A DNA stretch of 64,000 nt from Roseiarcus sp963807735. Lineage in GTDB: Bacteria; Pseudomonadota; Alphaproteobacteria; Rhizobiales; Beijerinckiaceae. Of this stretch, positions 19,501 through 30,944 are shown in pieces. The stretch is from assembly GCA_963807735.1 (NCBI GenBank), contig CAWEDI010000006.1:70341-134340 (forward strand), read 5' to 3'. The position numbers were made by a program, and so were the translations under genes. The notes beneath the pieces were generated by a model, which did not search any database, was not told the origin of the DNA, and was given only the letters and a program-made list of their open reading frames with translations. Each line of letters begins with the position of its first letter. Position 1 is the stretch's first letter.

Positions 19501-19521
19501 TGGCCGGGTCAAGCCCGGCCA
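19501..19521. repeat. intergenic hairpin repeat between rpsL and rpsG
   Basis: TGGCCGGG and CCCGGCCA form an eight-base-pair stem around TCAAG, followed by tgacgg. This is the common alphaproteobacterial 'ggccgggtcaagcccggcc' repeat and is similar to the one at 9260-9278. Confidence 0.6.
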
Positions 19522-19544
19522 TGACGGAGAGAAAGAGTTAGGCC

Positions 19545-20015
19545 ATGTCGCGCCGCCATTCCGCAGAGAAACGCGAGATCATCCCGGACGCCAAGTTCGG
19601 GGACATCATCGTCGCCAAGTTCATGAACACCATTATGTACGAGGGCAAGAAGTCGGTCGCCGAGAAGATCGTCTACGGCGCGCTCGAAGGCGTCGAGACG
19701 AAGGCGAAGTCCGATCCGCTCGCGGTGTTCAAGCAGGCGCTCGACAATGTCGCGCCGTCGGTCGAGGTCCGCTCGCGGCGCGTCGGCGGCGCCACCTATC
19801 AGGTGCCGGTCGAGGTGCGCACCGAGCGCCGGCAGGCGCTCGCCATTCGCTGGATCATCACCGCCGCGCGCGGTCGCAACGACAAGACCATGGTTGACAG
19901 GCTCGCCGCGGAGCTGCTCGACGCCTCCAACAATCGCGGCGCCGCTGTGAAGAAGCGGGAGGACACGCACCGGATGGCCGAGGCGAATCGCGCCTTCGCC
20001 CACTACCGCTGGTAA
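19545..20015 (+). CDS. rpsG: 30S ribosomal protein S7
   Basis: S7 is the primary assembly protein of the 3' domain of 16S rRNA. The product has 156 residues, the usual length. It starts MSRRHSAEKREI, followed by the conserved MNTIMYEGKKSVAEKIVYGA, VEVRSRRVGGATYQVPVEV and AIRWIITAARGRNDKTM, and ends in HRMAEANRAFAHYRW. The gap from rpsL is 109 bases and holds two hairpins. fusA follows after 33 bases. Confidence 0.98.
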   Translation: MSRRHSAEKREIIPDAKFGDIIVAKFMNTIMYEGKKSVAEKIVYGALEGVETKAKSDPLAVFKQALDNVAPSVEVRSRRVGGATYQVPVEVRTERRQALAIRWIITAARGRNDKTMVDRLAAELLDASNNRGAAVKKREDTHRMAEANRAFAHYRW

Positions 20016-20048
20016 GCGGCCGCTCACCCTCCAACGGGACCCATTCTC

Positions 20049-22124
<2,076 letters not shown>

Positions 22125-22177
22125 CGGGCGTCCGTCGCTAGTTCCACAGGTCAAGAGATAGGCAAAGGAGCCTGGAA

Positions 22178-23368
<1,191 letters not shown>

Positions 23369-23385
23369 CGAACGCAGGGAGTTGA

Positions 23386-23410
23386 GAGCGGGGCAGTCCT
23401 TGCCCCGCTC
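23386..23410 (+). terminator. hairpin between tuf and rpsJ
   Basis: GAGCGGGGCA and TGCCCCGCTC form a perfect ten-base-pair stem with a GTCCT loop. No clear T run follows (GGTTCGG), so this may be a partial terminator or attenuator separating the str genes from the S10 genes. Confidence 0.6.
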
Positions 23411-23435
23411 GGTTCGGCCAAGGATCGAGATCGAA

Positions 23436-23744
<309 letters not shown>

Positions 23745-23804
23745 GGGACAGATGAAGAGCGCCTCTTCGCCCCATCACGAATGCGCTCCGCAAGGATTGA
23801 CGCC

Positions 23805-24540
23805 ATGCGTTCAGGGATAATCGCAAAGAAGCTGGGGATGACCCGCGTCTTCACCGACGCCGGCGACCATGTGCCTGTGCACCGTTCTGTCGGTGGAGGG
23901 TTGCCAGGTCGTCGCGCATCGCACGAAGGAGAAGAACGGGTACACCGCGGTCCAGGTCGGCAGCGGCAAGGCCAAGGTGAAGAACGTCTCCAAGGCCGAG
24001 CGTGGCCGCTTCGCCGTCGCCTCCGTCGAGCCGAAGATGAAGATCGCCGAATTCCGCGTCGCGGAGGACAAGCTGATTCCCGTCGGCGCCGAGTTGACTG
24101 CGGATCATTTCGCCGTTGGACAATATGTCGATGTCACCGGCGTGACGCTCGGCAAAGGTTTCGCCGGCCCGATGAAGCGCTGGAACTTCGGCGGCTTGCG
24201 CGCGACGCACGGCGTCTCGGTCTCGCATCGTTCGCACGGCTCCACCGGCGGCCGTCAGGACCCCGGCAAGACCTGGAAGAACAAGAAGATGGCCGGCCAC
24301 ATGGGCGCCGAGACGGTGACGACGCAGAACCTGAAGGTCGTCCGCACCGACGTCGAACGCGGGCTGATTCTGGTGGAAGGCGCCGTCCCGGGTTTCGCCG
24401 GCGGCTGGATCGCCATCAGCGACGCGGTCAAGAAGCCCGCGCACAAGGACACGCCGGTGCCCGGCAAGTTCCGCGTCCACGCGTCAGGAACGCCCGGTCC
24501 CGCCGTCGCGCCCGAAGCGACCGAAGCCAAGGGAGAGTGA
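23805..24540 (+). CDS. rplC: 50S ribosomal protein L3 (frameshift near 23880)
   Basis: L3 is an early-assembling large-subunit protein close to the peptidyl transferase centre. The start MRSGIIAKKLGMTRVFTDAG (from 23805) and the rest (VLSVEGCQVVAHRTKEKNGY onward) lie in different frames. Removing one base at about 23880 joins DHVPV to TVLSVEGCQVV exactly as in other L3 proteins. Downstream, SVSHRSHGSTGGRQDPGKTW and GHMGAETVTTQNLKVV are conserved. A C-terminal extension (GTPGPAVAPEATEAKGE) is present. rplC is essential, so a sequence error is the simplest explanation. No known programmed frameshift site is visible. Confidence 0.93.
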
Positions 24541-24544
24541 CGTT

Positions 24545-25165
24545 ATGAAACTCGACGTAACCTCCCTCGACGGCGCCAGCGCCGGCTCGATCGAGCTGTC
24601 GGACGAAGTGTTTGGTCTCACCCCCCGCGCCGATCTGATCGCGCGCATGGTGAACTGGCAGCTCGCCAAGCGGCGCGCCGGCTCGGCCAAGACGCTCGGC
24701 CGCGCCGACATCGCCCGCACCGGCAAGAAAATGTACAAGCAGAAGGGCACCGGCGGCGCCCGTCACGGCTCGGCGCGCGTGCCGCAGTTCCGCGGCGGCG
24801 GTCGCGCCATGGGCCCGGTGATCCGCTCGTTCGAGCATGATCTGACGCAGAAGGTGCGGGCGCTGGCGATGCGCCACGCGCTGTCGGCGAAAGCGCAGGC
24901 GGGCGAGTTGATTGTCTGGGACAGCGCCAATCTGGGCGAGGCCAAGACCAAGCTGTTGCGCGAGTCGTTCAAGAAGTCCTCGCTCGACAATGTGCTGATC
25001 GTCGACGGCGCCGAGGTGAACGTCAATTTCGCGCTCGCCGCGCGCAACCTGCCGAAAGTCGACGTGCTGCCGGTTCAGGGCGCCAACGTCTACGACATCA
25101 TGCGACGCGAGAAGCTCGTGCTGACCAAGGCCGCCGTCGAAGCGCTGGAGGCGCGTTTCAAATGA
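24545..25165 (+). CDS. rplD: 50S ribosomal protein L4
   Basis: L4 lines the peptide exit tunnel; in enterobacteria it also represses the S10 operon. The product has 206 residues. The extended loop that reaches the tunnel is recognisable as KMYKQKGTGGARHGSARVPQ, followed by FRGGGRAMGP. The C-terminal half has DNVLIVDGAEVN and NVYDIMRREKLVLTKAAVEAL. The start lies four bases after the rplC stop, and the end overlaps rplW as ATGA. Confidence 0.97.
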   Translation: MKLDVTSLDGASAGSIELSDEVFGLTPRADLIARMVNWQLAKRRAGSAKTLGRADIARTGKKMYKQKGTGGARHGSARVPQFRGGGRAMGPVIRSFEHDLTQKVRALAMRHALSAKAQAGELIVWDSANLGEAKTKLLRESFKKSSLDNVLIVDGAEVNVNFALAARNLPKVDVLPVQGANVYDIMRREKLVLTKAAVEALEARFK

Positions 25166-25458
25166 GCAAGGATACGCGCCATTACGACCTGATCGTCGCG
25201 CCGCTCATCACCGAGAAGGCGACGATCGCGTCGGACAGCAACCAATATGTGTTCCGCGTCCGCCCCGAGGCGACGAAGCCGCAGATCAAGGCGGCGATCG
25301 AGAAGCTGTTCGACGTAAAGGTCACGGCGGTGAACACGCTGATCCGCAAGGGCAAGGCGAAGATGTTCCGCGGCCGGCCGGGCCGTCAACAGGACGTCAA
25401 GAAGGCGGTGGTGACGCTCGCCGACGGACATCGCATCGACGTGACGACGGGCGTGTGA
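25162..25458 (+). CDS. rplW: 50S ribosomal protein L23
   Basis: L23 sits at the tunnel exit and is the docking point for trigger factor and SRP. The 98-residue protein shows LIVAPLITEKATIASDSNQY, FRVRPEATKPQIKAAIEKLF and VNTLIRKGKAKMFRGRPGR. Its start overlaps the rplD stop (ATGA at 25162-25165), so translation is coupled. Confidence 0.97.
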   Translation: MSKDTRHYDLIVAPLITEKATIASDSNQYVFRVRPEATKPQIKAAIEKLFDVKVTAVNTLIRKGKAKMFRGRPGRQQDVKKAVVTLADGHRIDVTTGV

Positions 25459-25468
25459 GGACAAGCAA

Positions 25469-26305
25469 ATGGCTTTGAAGACTTACAAGCCGAGCACGCC
25501 GGGCCTGCGCCAGCTCGCCATCGTCGATCGGTCGGACCTCTACAAGGGCAAGCCGCTGAAGGCGCTGACCGTCGGCAAGTCGGAGAAGGGCGGGCGCAAC
25601 AACGCCGGCCGCATCACCGTGCGGTTCCGCGGCGGCGGCCACAAGCAGTCCTATCGCTTGGTCGATTTCAAGCGCCGCAAGACCGAGACGGCGAAGGTCG
25701 AGCGGCTGGAGTATGATCCCAACCGCACGGCGTTCATCGCGCTTATCAAATATTCCGACGGCGAGCAGTCCTACATCCTCGCGCCGCAACGCTTGAGCGT
25801 CGGCGACGAAGTGGTCTCGGGCCAGAACGTCGACGTGAAGCCGGGCAATGCGATGCCGCTCGCCAGCATTCCGGTCGGCACGATCGTCCACAATGTCGAG
25901 ATGAAGATCGGCAAGGGCGGCGCGATCGCGCGCTCGGCGGGGACCTACGCGCAAATCGTCGGTCGCGACCAGGGCTATGTCTCGCTGCGGCTCAACTCGG
26001 GCGAACAGCGCATCGTCCACGGCCAGTGTTTCGCGACCGTCGGCGCGGTGTCGAACCCGGATCACATGAATTCCTCGCTCGGCAAGGCGGGACGCAATCG
26101 CTGGCTCGGCCATCGTCCGCACAATCGCGGCGTGACCATGAACCCGGTCGATCATCCGCACGGCGGCGGCGAAGGCCGCACCTCGGGCGGCCGGCATCCG
26201 GTCAGTCCCTGGGGCAAGCCAACCAAGGGCAAGAAGACGCGCTCGAACAAGAGCACCGACAAATTCATCGTCGCCTCGCGGCACGTGCGTAAGAAGAAGG
26301 GCTGA
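25469..26305 (+). CDS. rplB: 50S ribosomal protein L2
   Basis: L2 is a core large-subunit protein needed for subunit joining and peptidyl transfer. The 278-residue product has the full set of motifs: MALKTYKPSTPGLRQL, GRITVRFRGGGHKQSYRLVD, and the C-terminal GVTMNPVDHPHGGGEGR, whose histidine is near the catalytic centre. It ends in VASRHVRKKKG. Four bases separate it from rpsS. Confidence 0.98.
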   Translation: MALKTYKPSTPGLRQLAIVDRSDLYKGKPLKALTVGKSEKGGRNNAGRITVRFRGGGHKQSYRLVDFKRRKTETAKVERLEYDPNRTAFIALIKYSDGEQSYILAPQRLSVGDEVVSGQNVDVKPGNAMPLASIPVGTIVHNVEMKIGKGGAIARSAGTYAQIVGRDQGYVSLRLNSGEQRIVHGQCFATVGAVSNPDHMNSSLGKAGRNRWLGHRPHNRGVTMNPVDHPHGGGEGRTSGGRHPVSPWGKPTKGKKTRSNKSTDKFIVASRHVRKKKG

Positions 26306-26309
26306 GCCA

Positions 26310-26588
26310 ATGGCGCGCTCGATTTGGAAGGGGCCGTTCGTCGACGGCTATCTGTTGAAGAAAGCCGACGCGGCGCGCGCGAGCGGCCGCAGCGATGTGG
26401 TCAAGATCTGGAGCCGACGCTCGACGATCCTGCCGCAGTTCGTCGGCGTCACCTTCGGCGTCTACAACGGCCACAAGCACATTCCGGTCATGGTCTCGGA
26501 AGAGATGATTGGCCACAAGTTCGGCGAGTTCGCGCCGACCCGCACGTTCCACGGCCATTCCGCCGACAAGAAGGCGAAGCGAGGCTAA
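26310..26588 (+). CDS. rpsS: 30S ribosomal protein S19
   Basis: S19 is in the head of the small subunit and contacts S13 and tRNA. The 92-residue protein contains the signature KIWSRRSTILPQFVGVTFGV, then HIPVMVSEEMIGHKFGEF and APTRTFHGHSADKKAKRG. The next gene, rplV, begins one base after its stop. Confidence 0.97.
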   Translation: MARSIWKGPFVDGYLLKKADAARASGRSDVVKIWSRRSTILPQFVGVTFGVYNGHKHIPVMVSEEMIGHKFGEFAPTRTFHGHSADKKAKRG

Positions 26589-26589
26589 G

Positions 26590-26979
26590 ATGGGCCAGGA
26601 AAAGAACCCCCGCCGCCTCGCCGACAACGAGGCGAAAGCGACGATCCGGATGCTGCGCGTAAGCCCGCAGAAGCTGAACCTGCTCGCCCAGCTCATTCGC
26701 GGCAAGAAGGTCGAGAAGGCGCTCGCCGATCTCGAATTCAGCAACAAGCGCATCTCGGTCGAGGTGAAGAAGGCGCTGGAAAGCGCGATCGCCAACGCCG
26801 AGAACAACCACGAGCTCGACGTCGACGATCTCGTCGTCGCCGAGGCTTACGTCGGCAAGGACATGGTGATGAAGCGCTTCAGCCCGCGCGCGCGCGGCCG
26901 AGCCAGCCGCATCGAGAAGCCGTTCTCCAACATCACGATCGTGGTGCGGGAAATCGCGGCCGAAACCGCGGCGGCTTGA
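26590..26979 (+). CDS. rplV: 50S ribosomal protein L22
   Basis: L22 has a long hairpin that lines the exit tunnel near the macrolide site. The product has 129 residues from the ATG at 26590; an upstream start at 26509 is rejected because it would lie inside rpsS. Conserved parts are RVSPQKLNLLAQLIRGKKVE, ALESAIANAENNHELDVDDL and the loop region KRFSPRARGRASRIEKPFSN. Confidence 0.97.
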   Translation: MGQEKNPRRLADNEAKATIRMLRVSPQKLNLLAQLIRGKKVEKALADLEFSNKRISVEVKKALESAIANAENNHELDVDDLVVAEAYVGKDMVMKRFSPRARGRASRIEKPFSNITIVVREIAAETAAA

Positions 26980-26989
26980 GGAGGGAACG

Positions 26990-27754
26990 ATGGGTCAGAA
27001 GATCAATCCGATCGGTCTGCGCCTCGGCGTCAACCGCACCTGGGACAGCCGCTGGTTCGCCAGCAAAGCCGAGTACGGCAAGCTGCTGCACGAGGACATG
27101 AAGATCAGAGAAGTCCTCATGGCCGGCCTCAAGCAGGCGGCGATCTCGAAGATCGTCATCGAGCGACCGCACCGGAAGTGCCGGGTCAACATCTACTCGG
27201 CGCGGCCGGGCGTGGTGATCGGCAAGAAGGGCGCCGACATCGACAAGCTTCGCAAGCAGGTCGCCAAGCTGACGAAATCGGAAGTGGCGATCAACATCGT
27301 CGAGGTGCGCAAGCCCGAGGTCGACGCGACGCTGGTCGCCGATTCGATCGCCCAGCAGCTCGAGCGCCGCGTCGCGTTCCGTCGCGCCATGAAGCGCGCT
27401 GTGCAATCGGCGATGCGTCTCGGCGCCGAGGGCATCCGCATCAATTGCTCGGGGCGGCTCGGCGGCGCCGAGATCGCGCGGCTCGAATGGTATCGCGAGG
27501 GCCGCGTGCCGTTGCATACATTGCGCGCCGACGTCGATTACGGCGTCGCCACGGCGCATACAGCCTATGGCACATGCGGCATCAAGGTTTGGGTGTTCAA
27601 GGGCGAGATCCTCGAACACGACCCGATGGCGCAAGACAAGAAAATGCATGAGGCCGACAACCAATCGACCCATCGCCCGCGCCGCGACCGAGAGGGCGAG
27701 GGCCGGGATCGCGACGGTGGACGCGGTGGGCGCCGCGGTCGCGACGCGGCCTGA
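26990..27754 (+). CDS. rpsC: 30S ribosomal protein S3
   Basis: S3 forms part of the mRNA entry channel and has helicase-related function. The 254-residue protein starts MGQKINPIGLRLGVNRTWDS, has the KH-domain motif ARPGVVIGKKGADIDKLRKQ and the C-terminal signature CSGRLGGAEIARLEWYREGR. After the conserved part it carries an Arg/Gly/Asp-rich tail of about 30 residues (RPRRDREGEGRDRDGG and on), longer than in many S3 proteins. rplP follows after 21 bases. Confidence 0.97.
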   Translation: MGQKINPIGLRLGVNRTWDSRWFASKAEYGKLLHEDMKIREVLMAGLKQAAISKIVIERPHRKCRVNIYSARPGVVIGKKGADIDKLRKQVAKLTKSEVAINIVEVRKPEVDATLVADSIAQQLERRVAFRRAMKRAVQSAMRLGAEGIRINCSGRLGGAEIARLEWYREGRVPLHTLRADVDYGVATAHTAYGTCGIKVWVFKGEILEHDPMAQDKKMHEADNQSTHRPRRDREGEGRDRDGGRGGRRGRDAA

Positions 27755-27775
27755 TAAAGAGACGAGTTCACGACC

Positions 27776-28189
27776 ATGATGCAACCCAAGCGAACCAGGT
27801 TCCGCAAGGCCTTCAAGGGCCGGATCAGCGGGAATACGAAGGGCGGCGCCTTTCTGAACTTCGGCGAGTTCGGCCTCAAGGCGCTTGAGCCGGAGCGCGT
27901 CACCGCGCGCCAGATCGAGGCTGCCCGCCGCGCGCTGACCCGCCACATGAAGCGCGCCGGCCGCGTCTGGATCCGCGTGTTCTGCGACGTGCCGGTGTCG
28001 AAGAAGCCGATCGAAGTCCGCATGGGCAAGGGCAAGGGCGCGCCGGAATTCTGGGTCACCCGCGTCGCGCCGGGCCGCATCATGTTCGAGGTCGACGGCG
28101 TCAGCGAGCAGATCGCGCGTGAGGCGTTCGCGCTCGCCGCCGCGAAGCTGCCGATCAAGACGCGCTTCATTCAGCGCATCGCCGAGTAG
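27776..28189 (+). CDS. rplP: 50S ribosomal protein L16
   Basis: L16 helps position A-site tRNA on the large subunit. The 137-residue protein begins MMQPKRTRFRKAFKGRISG and contains KALEPERVTARQIEAARRAL, RVWIRVFCDVPVSKKPIEVR and MGKGKGAPEFWVTRVAPGR. The ATG at 27776 keeps the family's M-x-Q-P-K start; the next ATG at 27779 is an alternative. rpmC follows after 12 bases. Confidence 0.97.
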   Translation: MMQPKRTRFRKAFKGRISGNTKGGAFLNFGEFGLKALEPERVTARQIEAARRALTRHMKRAGRVWIRVFCDVPVSKKPIEVRMGKGKGAPEFWVTRVAPGRIMFEVDGVSEQIAREAFALAAAKLPIKTRFIQRIAE

Positions 28190-28201
28190 GATTTAGTCGA
28201 G

Positions 28202-28417
28202 ATGAAAACGAAAGCCCGCATCGCGGACCTCCGCGTGATGACCGAGGATCAGCTCGAGGACGAAGCCCTCAAGTTGAAGAAGGAGCAGTTCAACCTGCGC
28301 TTCCAGCGCGCGAGCGGCCAGTTGCAGGACACCGCACGCGTCCGCATCGTGCGCCGCGATCTCGCCCGCGTGCAGACCATCGCCGCGCAGAAGCGCGTCA
28401 CCAAGACGGAGGGCTGA
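28202..28417 (+). CDS. rpmC: 50S ribosomal protein L29
   Basis: L29 is a small helical protein at the tunnel exit next to L23. The product has 71 residues, with LKKEQFNLRFQRASGQLQDT and VRIVRRDLARVQTIAAQK, the typical second-helix signature. It lies between rplP and rpsQ with gaps of 12 and 5 bases, consistent with one transcript. Confidence 0.96.
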   Translation: MKTKARIADLRVMTEDQLEDEALKLKKEQFNLRFQRASGQLQDTARVRIVRRDLARVQTIAAQKRVTKTEG

Positions 28418-28422
28418 GCCCG

Positions 28423-28725
28423 ATGCCGAAGCGTATCCTCCAGGGCGTCGTCGTCAGCGACAAGCAGGAAAAGACCCTCGTCGTGAAGGTCGAGCGCCGT
28501 TTCACGCATCCGCTGCTCAAGAAGACGGTGCGGAAGTCGAAGAACTATCACGCGCACGTCGAGAACAAGACGCAGAAGGTCGGCGATTCGGTCTCGATCG
28601 AGGAGACCAAGCCGATCTCGAAATTGAAGCGCTGGATCGTCATCACCGAGGCGAAGGCCGAGCCGAAGTCGGCGCCGGCGGAGATGAGCGCCGAACCCGC
28701 AAGCGAAGCCGAGACGCTTAGCTGA
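28423..28725 (+). CDS. rpsQ: 30S ribosomal protein S17
   Basis: S17 is an early-binding small-subunit protein with an OB fold. The conserved part is MPKRILQGVVVSDKQEKTLV, VERRFTHPLLKKTVRKSKNY and VSIEETKPISKLKRW. At 100 residues it is longer than the usual 80-90. The extra part is an acidic and alanine-rich C-terminus (AKAEPKSAPAEMSAEPASEA). It is the last gene of the S10 group; an 83-base gap with a hairpin follows. Confidence 0.96.
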   Translation: MPKRILQGVVVSDKQEKTLVVKVERRFTHPLLKKTVRKSKNYHAHVENKTQKVGDSVSIEETKPISKLKRWIVITEAKAEPKSAPAEMSAEPASEAETLS

Positions 28726-28735
28726 CAAACAAAGC

Positions 28736-28754
28736 CGGAGGCGATCCGCCTCCG
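28736..28754 (+). terminator. hairpin between rpsQ and rplN
   Basis: CGGAGGCG and CGCCTCCG pair over eight bases with an ATC loop, 11 bases after the rpsQ stop. There is no T run. It marks the boundary between the S10 and spc gene groups and may attenuate or stabilise the transcript. Confidence 0.5.
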
Positions 28755-28808
28755 TCGGACGCGGTCTGGAGCGCTGGCTCCGGAGACCATCCGTAAAGTG
28801 AGGCTGTC

Positions 28809-29177
28809 ATGATTCAGATGCAGACCAATCTCGACGTCGCCGACAATTCAGGCGCGCGGCGCGTCATGTGCATCAAGGTGCTGGGCGGCTCTAAGCGCCG
28901 CTACGCCTCGATCGGCGACATCATCGTCGTCTCCATCAAGGAGGCGATCCCGCGCGGCCGCGTCAAGAAGGGCGACGTGATGAAGGCCGTGGTGGTGCGC
29001 ACCGCCAAGGACATCCGTCGCGCCGACGGCTCGGTGATCCGCTTCGACTCCAACGCGGCGGTGCTGATCAACAACCAGAGCGAGCCGGTCGGCACCCGCA
29101 TCTTCGGGCCGGTGCCGCGCGAATTGCGCGCCAAGAACCACGTCAAGATCATCTCGCTCGCGCCGGAGGTGCTGTGA
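28809..29177 (+). CDS. rplN: 50S ribosomal protein L14
   Basis: L14 lies at the subunit interface and binds silencing factor RsfS. The 122-residue product is standard: MIQMQTNLDVADNSGARRVM, KVLGGSKRRYASIGDIIVVS, KAVVVRTAKDIRRADGSVIR and GTRIFGPVPRELR. It opens the spc group. Its stop codon shares one base with the rplX start (TGATG). Confidence 0.97.
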   Translation: MIQMQTNLDVADNSGARRVMCIKVLGGSKRRYASIGDIIVVSIKEAIPRGRVKKGDVMKAVVVRTAKDIRRADGSVIRFDSNAAVLINNQSEPVGTRIFGPVPRELRAKNHVKIISLAPEVL

Positions 29178-29497
29178 TGGCCGCAAAGATCAAGAAAGGC
29201 GACAAGGTCATCGTGCTCGCCGGTCGCGACAAGGGCCGCACCGGCGAGGTCCGCTCGGTGTCGCCGACCGCGGGCCGCGCAATCGTCGAGGGCGTCAACC
29301 TCGTCAAACGCCACACCAAGCCGAGCGCGCAGAACGCGCAGGGCGGCATCATCACCAAAGAGGCGTCGATCGACCTCTCCAATCTCGCGGTCGCCGATCC
29401 CAAGGACGGCAAGCCGACGCGGGTTGGGTTCAAGGTTCTCGATGACGGCCGCAAGGTCCGTTTCGCCAAGCGTTCCGGAGATCTGATCGATGGCTGA
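29177..29497 (+). CDS. rplX: 50S ribosomal protein L24
   Basis: L24 starts large-subunit assembly. The 106-residue protein has the KOW motif near the start, KIKKGDKVIVLAGRDKGRTG, then RAIVEGVNLVKRHTKPSAQN and a C-terminal KVRFAKRSGDLID. The ATG at 29177 is chosen over a GTG three bases before, because it matches the family start MAAKIKKGD. It overlaps rplN by one base and rplE by eight. Confidence 0.97.
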   Translation: MAAKIKKGDKVIVLAGRDKGRTGEVRSVSPTAGRAIVEGVNLVKRHTKPSAQNAQGGIITKEASIDLSNLAVADPKDGKPTRVGFKVLDDGRKVRFAKRSGDLIDG

Positions 29498-30176
29498 GGC
29501 TAAGGACAAGGGCGCGAAGCCCGCCAAGGACGGCGCCCCGAAGGGCGGCGGTAAGCCGGAGCCCAAGAGCAAGGGCCGTCCCGCGCAGACCGAAGTCGCC
29601 GCCGCCGGCAAGGTGAAGGCGGCGCCGAAGGATTATCTCGTGCGCTTGAAGGAGCAGTACGATCGCGAGATCGCGCCTGCGCTGATGAAAGAGTTCGGCT
29701 ATAAGAACAAGCTGGAAGTGCCGAAGATCGAAAAGATCGTGCTCAACATGGGCGTCGGCGAGGCGGTCAACGACACCAAGAAGGTGACGACCGCGGCCAA
29801 CGATCTGGCGCTGATCGCCGGGCAGAAGCCGATCATCACGCGCGCCCGCAAGGCGATCTCGACCTTCAAGGTGCGCGAGAACATGCCGATCGGCGCCAAG
29901 GTTACGCTGCGCAAGACGCGCATGTACGAGTTCCTCGACCGCCTGGTCACGATCGCGCTGCCGCGCGTGCGAGATTTCCGCGGGCTCGATCCGAAGTCGT
30001 TTGACGGGCGCGGAAATTTCGCGCTCGGCATAAAAGAACACATCATCTTCCCCGAGATCGACTACGACAAGGCGGAGTCGATGCTGGGCATGGACATCGT
30101 GGTCTGCACGACCGCGAAGACCGACAACGAGGCGCGCGCGCTGTTGCGCGCCTTCAACTTCCCGTTCCGGCAGTGA
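29490..30176 (+). CDS. rplE: 50S ribosomal protein L5 with N-terminal extension
   Basis: L5 binds 5S rRNA and contacts P-site tRNA. From about residue 48 the sequence is typical: YLVRLKEQYDREIAPALMKE, KIEKIVLNMGVGEAVNDTKK, GQKPIITRARKAISTFKVRE and FDGRGNFALGIKEHIIFPEI. The first 47 residues are an unusual Lys/Ala/Gly/Pro-rich extension, making 228 residues against about 180-185 in most bacteria. The ATG at 29490 overlaps rplX by eight bases. There is no good alternative start at the domain boundary, so the extension is probably real. Confidence 0.95.
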   Translation: MAEAKDKGAKPAKDGAPKGGGKPEPKSKGRPAQTEVAAAGKVKAAPKDYLVRLKEQYDREIAPALMKEFGYKNKLEVPKIEKIVLNMGVGEAVNDTKKVTTAANDLALIAGQKPIITRARKAISTFKVRENMPIGAKVTLRKTRMYEFLDRLVTIALPRVRDFRGLDPKSFDGRGNFALGIKEHIIFPEIDYDKAESMLGMDIVVCTTAKTDNEARALLRAFNFPFRQ

Positions 30177-30213
30177 GCCCCAGAGCTCAAACGCGGAAAA
30201 CCGGAGGCCTTTG

Positions 30214-30519
30214 ATGGCAAAGAAGAGCGCAATCGAAAACAATCTGCGCAAGCAGAAGCTGGTGAAGAAATTCGCGGCGCGCCGCAAGCGTCTGCTCGAC
30301 GTCGCCAACGCCGAATCCAACTCGATGGAGGAGCGGTTCGAGGCGCGGCTCAAGCTCGCCGAGATGCCGCGCAACGGCGCGGCCATCCGCGTGCGCAATC
30401 GCTGCGAAGTGACGGGGCGTCCGCGCGCCTACTATCGCAAGCTGAGAATGAGCCGCATCGCGCTGCGCGAATTGGGCAACAAGGGCCTGATCCCGGGCCT
30501 CGTGAAGTCGAGCTGGTAA
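30214..30519 (+). CDS. rpsN: 30S ribosomal protein S14 (zinc-independent type)
   Basis: S14 is a head protein of the small subunit. The 101-residue product starts MAKKSAIENNLRKQKLVKKF and ends with RNRCEVTGRPRAYYRKLRMS and LGNKGLIPGLVKSSW. It lacks the paired CxxC zinc motifs, so it is the long, zinc-independent form. The ATG at 30214 is chosen over a TTG three bases before. Confidence 0.96.
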   Translation: MAKKSAIENNLRKQKLVKKFAARRKRLLDVANAESNSMEERFEARLKLAEMPRNGAAIRVRNRCEVTGRPRAYYRKLRMSRIALRELGNKGLIPGLVKSSW

Positions 30520-30532
30520 GGGAGCACGCATC

Positions 30533-30931
30533 ATGGCGGTCAACGATCCCCTGGGCGACATGCTGACCCGCATCCGCAATGCGCAGATGCGTCGTCGCAA
30601 CAAGGTCTCCACTCCCGGCTCCCGGCTGCGCCAGCACGTCCTCGACGTGTTGCAGTCCGAAGGCTATATCCGCGGCTACTCGACCACGGATTACGCCAAC
30701 GGCCGCACCGAGTTCGAGATCGAGCTCAAATATTTCGACAACCAACCGGTCATTCGCAAGATCGACCGGGTCTCGAAGCCGGGCCGGCGCGTCTATGTCG
30801 CCGTCGACGGCATGCCGCGCGTCGCCAACGGCCTCGGCGTCTCGATTCTGTCCACGCCGAAGGGCGTGATGGCGGACCATCAGGCGCGTGAGGCTCATGT
30901 CGGCGGCGAAGTGCTCTGCACTGTGTTCTGA
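30533..30931 (+). CDS. rpsH: 30S ribosomal protein S8
   Basis: S8 binds the central domain of 16S rRNA and, in enterobacteria, represses the spc operon. The 132-residue product has the conserved DPLGDMLTRIRNAQMRRRNK at the start, SKPGRRVYVAVDGMPRVANG in the middle and GVSILSTPKGVMADHQAREA near the end. It lies 13 bases from both neighbours. Confidence 0.97.
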   Translation: MAVNDPLGDMLTRIRNAQMRRRNKVSTPGSRLRQHVLDVLQSEGYIRGYSTTDYANGRTEFEIELKYFDNQPVIRKIDRVSKPGRRVYVAVDGMPRVANGLGVSILSTPKGVMADHQAREAHVGGEVLCTVF

Positions 30932-30944
30932 CGGGAGTTCGATC

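Noticed and set aside
23869..24540. A shortened L3 starting at the TG-rich codons near 23869
   Set aside because: It would lack the conserved N-terminus, which is present in the other frame directly upstream; a frameshift explains both parts.
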